A stretch of DNA of 64,000 nt, from the NCBI GenBank assembly GCA_013204025.1, contig JABMOW010000089.1:31234-95233 (forward strand). Reading direction: 5' to 3'. The translations under genes and the position numbers were made by a program. Position 1 is the stretch's first letter. The number at the start of each line of letters is the position of its first letter. The notes under the pieces are model-generated. The model was not told the origin of the DNA and searched no databases. It worked only from the letters and a program-made list of their open reading frames with translations. The stretch is from Fidelibacterota bacterium (GTDB lineage: Bacteria > Fidelibacterota > Marinisomatia > SCGC-AAA003-L08 > JACNLC01). Below, one piece after another: positions 63,856 through 64,000 of the stretch.

Positions 63856-64000
63856 TTAACCTAAAATGATCGCTACGAGTTGAACGATATCCTGTACATT
63901 AATCACACCATCTGCATTAACATCTGATGTGAAGAATTGATCCGACCCTGGTTCCGGAAAGTTACTCTGAAGAATAAAGGATACCATTTGAACAATATCC
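63856..64000 (-). CDS. C-terminal end of a dockerin-containing protein (partial)
   Basis: The reading frame enters from the window edge and ends at 63856, three bases upstream of the ABC ATPase start. It encodes a type I dockerin half with DVNADGVINVQDIVQL and an earlier DIVQMVSFIL, so both dockerin helices are present. Unlike the other dockerin proteins here it ends at the dockerin, with no T9SS sorting domain after it. Confidence 0.8.
   Translation of the reverse strand, partial: DIVQMVSFILQSNFPEPGSDQFFTSDVNADGVINVQDIVQLVAIILG

Noticed and set aside
1..64000. CRISPR array, insertion sequence or transposase
   Set aside because: No spaced direct repeats and no transposase-like or integrase-like protein were found in reading all frames; the island has phage relics only.

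Overview
The window (about 38-40% GC by eye) looks like a chromosome segment from an uncultured Gram-negative member of the Fibrobacteres-Chlorobi-Bacteroidetes superphylum. A Marinimicrobia (SAR406)-like lineage fits best. Five large secreted proteins end in a type IX secretion (T9SS) sorting domain with a YPNPFNP motif and a final Lys. A DUF4837 lipoprotein, dockerin and cohesin-like modules, and frequent TTG starts point the same way. The lineage is inferred from these features; no ribosomal RNA gene is present to prove it.

Layout. 1-4 kb: a cohesin-like secreted protein and the TrkA/TrkH potassium uptake pair. 4-15 kb: lepA, a CPBP protease, a zinc-ribbon membrane protein, lgt, a methyltransferase, the DUF4837 lipoprotein, purE, an RmlD-like reductase, two glycosyltransferases (the second fused to a degenerate sugar-phosphate transferase) and accA. 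15-18 kb: a thiolase-fold protein without the usual nucleophilic Cys, its DUF35 partner and an enoyl-CoA hydratase. 18-30 kb: an M1 peptidase, three T9SS cargo proteins (one a 1545-residue C25 peptidase with propeller and dockerin), an O-antigen ligase-like protein, a polysaccharide deacetylase, an RNase Z-like hydrolase and a TPR histidine kinase. 31.8-36.8 kb: tRNA-Leu, an acyl-CoA synthetase, purM, gpsA, tRNA-Arg and a TPR membrane protein. 37-45.3 kb: the translation cluster nusA-infB-rbfA-truB-ribF-rpsO-pnp. 45.3-53.7 kb: ald, a deacetylase, a MerR regulator, tRNA-Pro(GGG), a sodium-solute symporter, a glycosyltransferase, a YqaA/DedA protein, tRNA-Pro(CGG) and leuS.

53.7-58.5 kb is an accessory island. 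It holds a transglutaminase-like pair, a SIR2-like protein followed by four small unknown genes of very low GC, and phage debris: the C-terminal third of a T4-type lysozyme and a frameshifted helix-turn-helix gene. 58.5-64 kb, on the minus strand, carries cutA, a 1261-residue T9SS cargo protein with lamin-tail, OB-fold, carbohydrate-module and dockerin domains, an MsmX/UgpC-type ABC ATPase, and the C-terminal end of another dockerin protein cut by the window edge.

The most unusual items are: rbfA and the CPBP protease gene, whose reading frames extend upstream of any ATG/GTG/TTG start, right behind good ribosome binding sites; the Cys-less thiolase with DUF35 partner, which suggests an Ltp2-type aldolase; the GT2-sugar transferase fusion; and the SIR2-led island.
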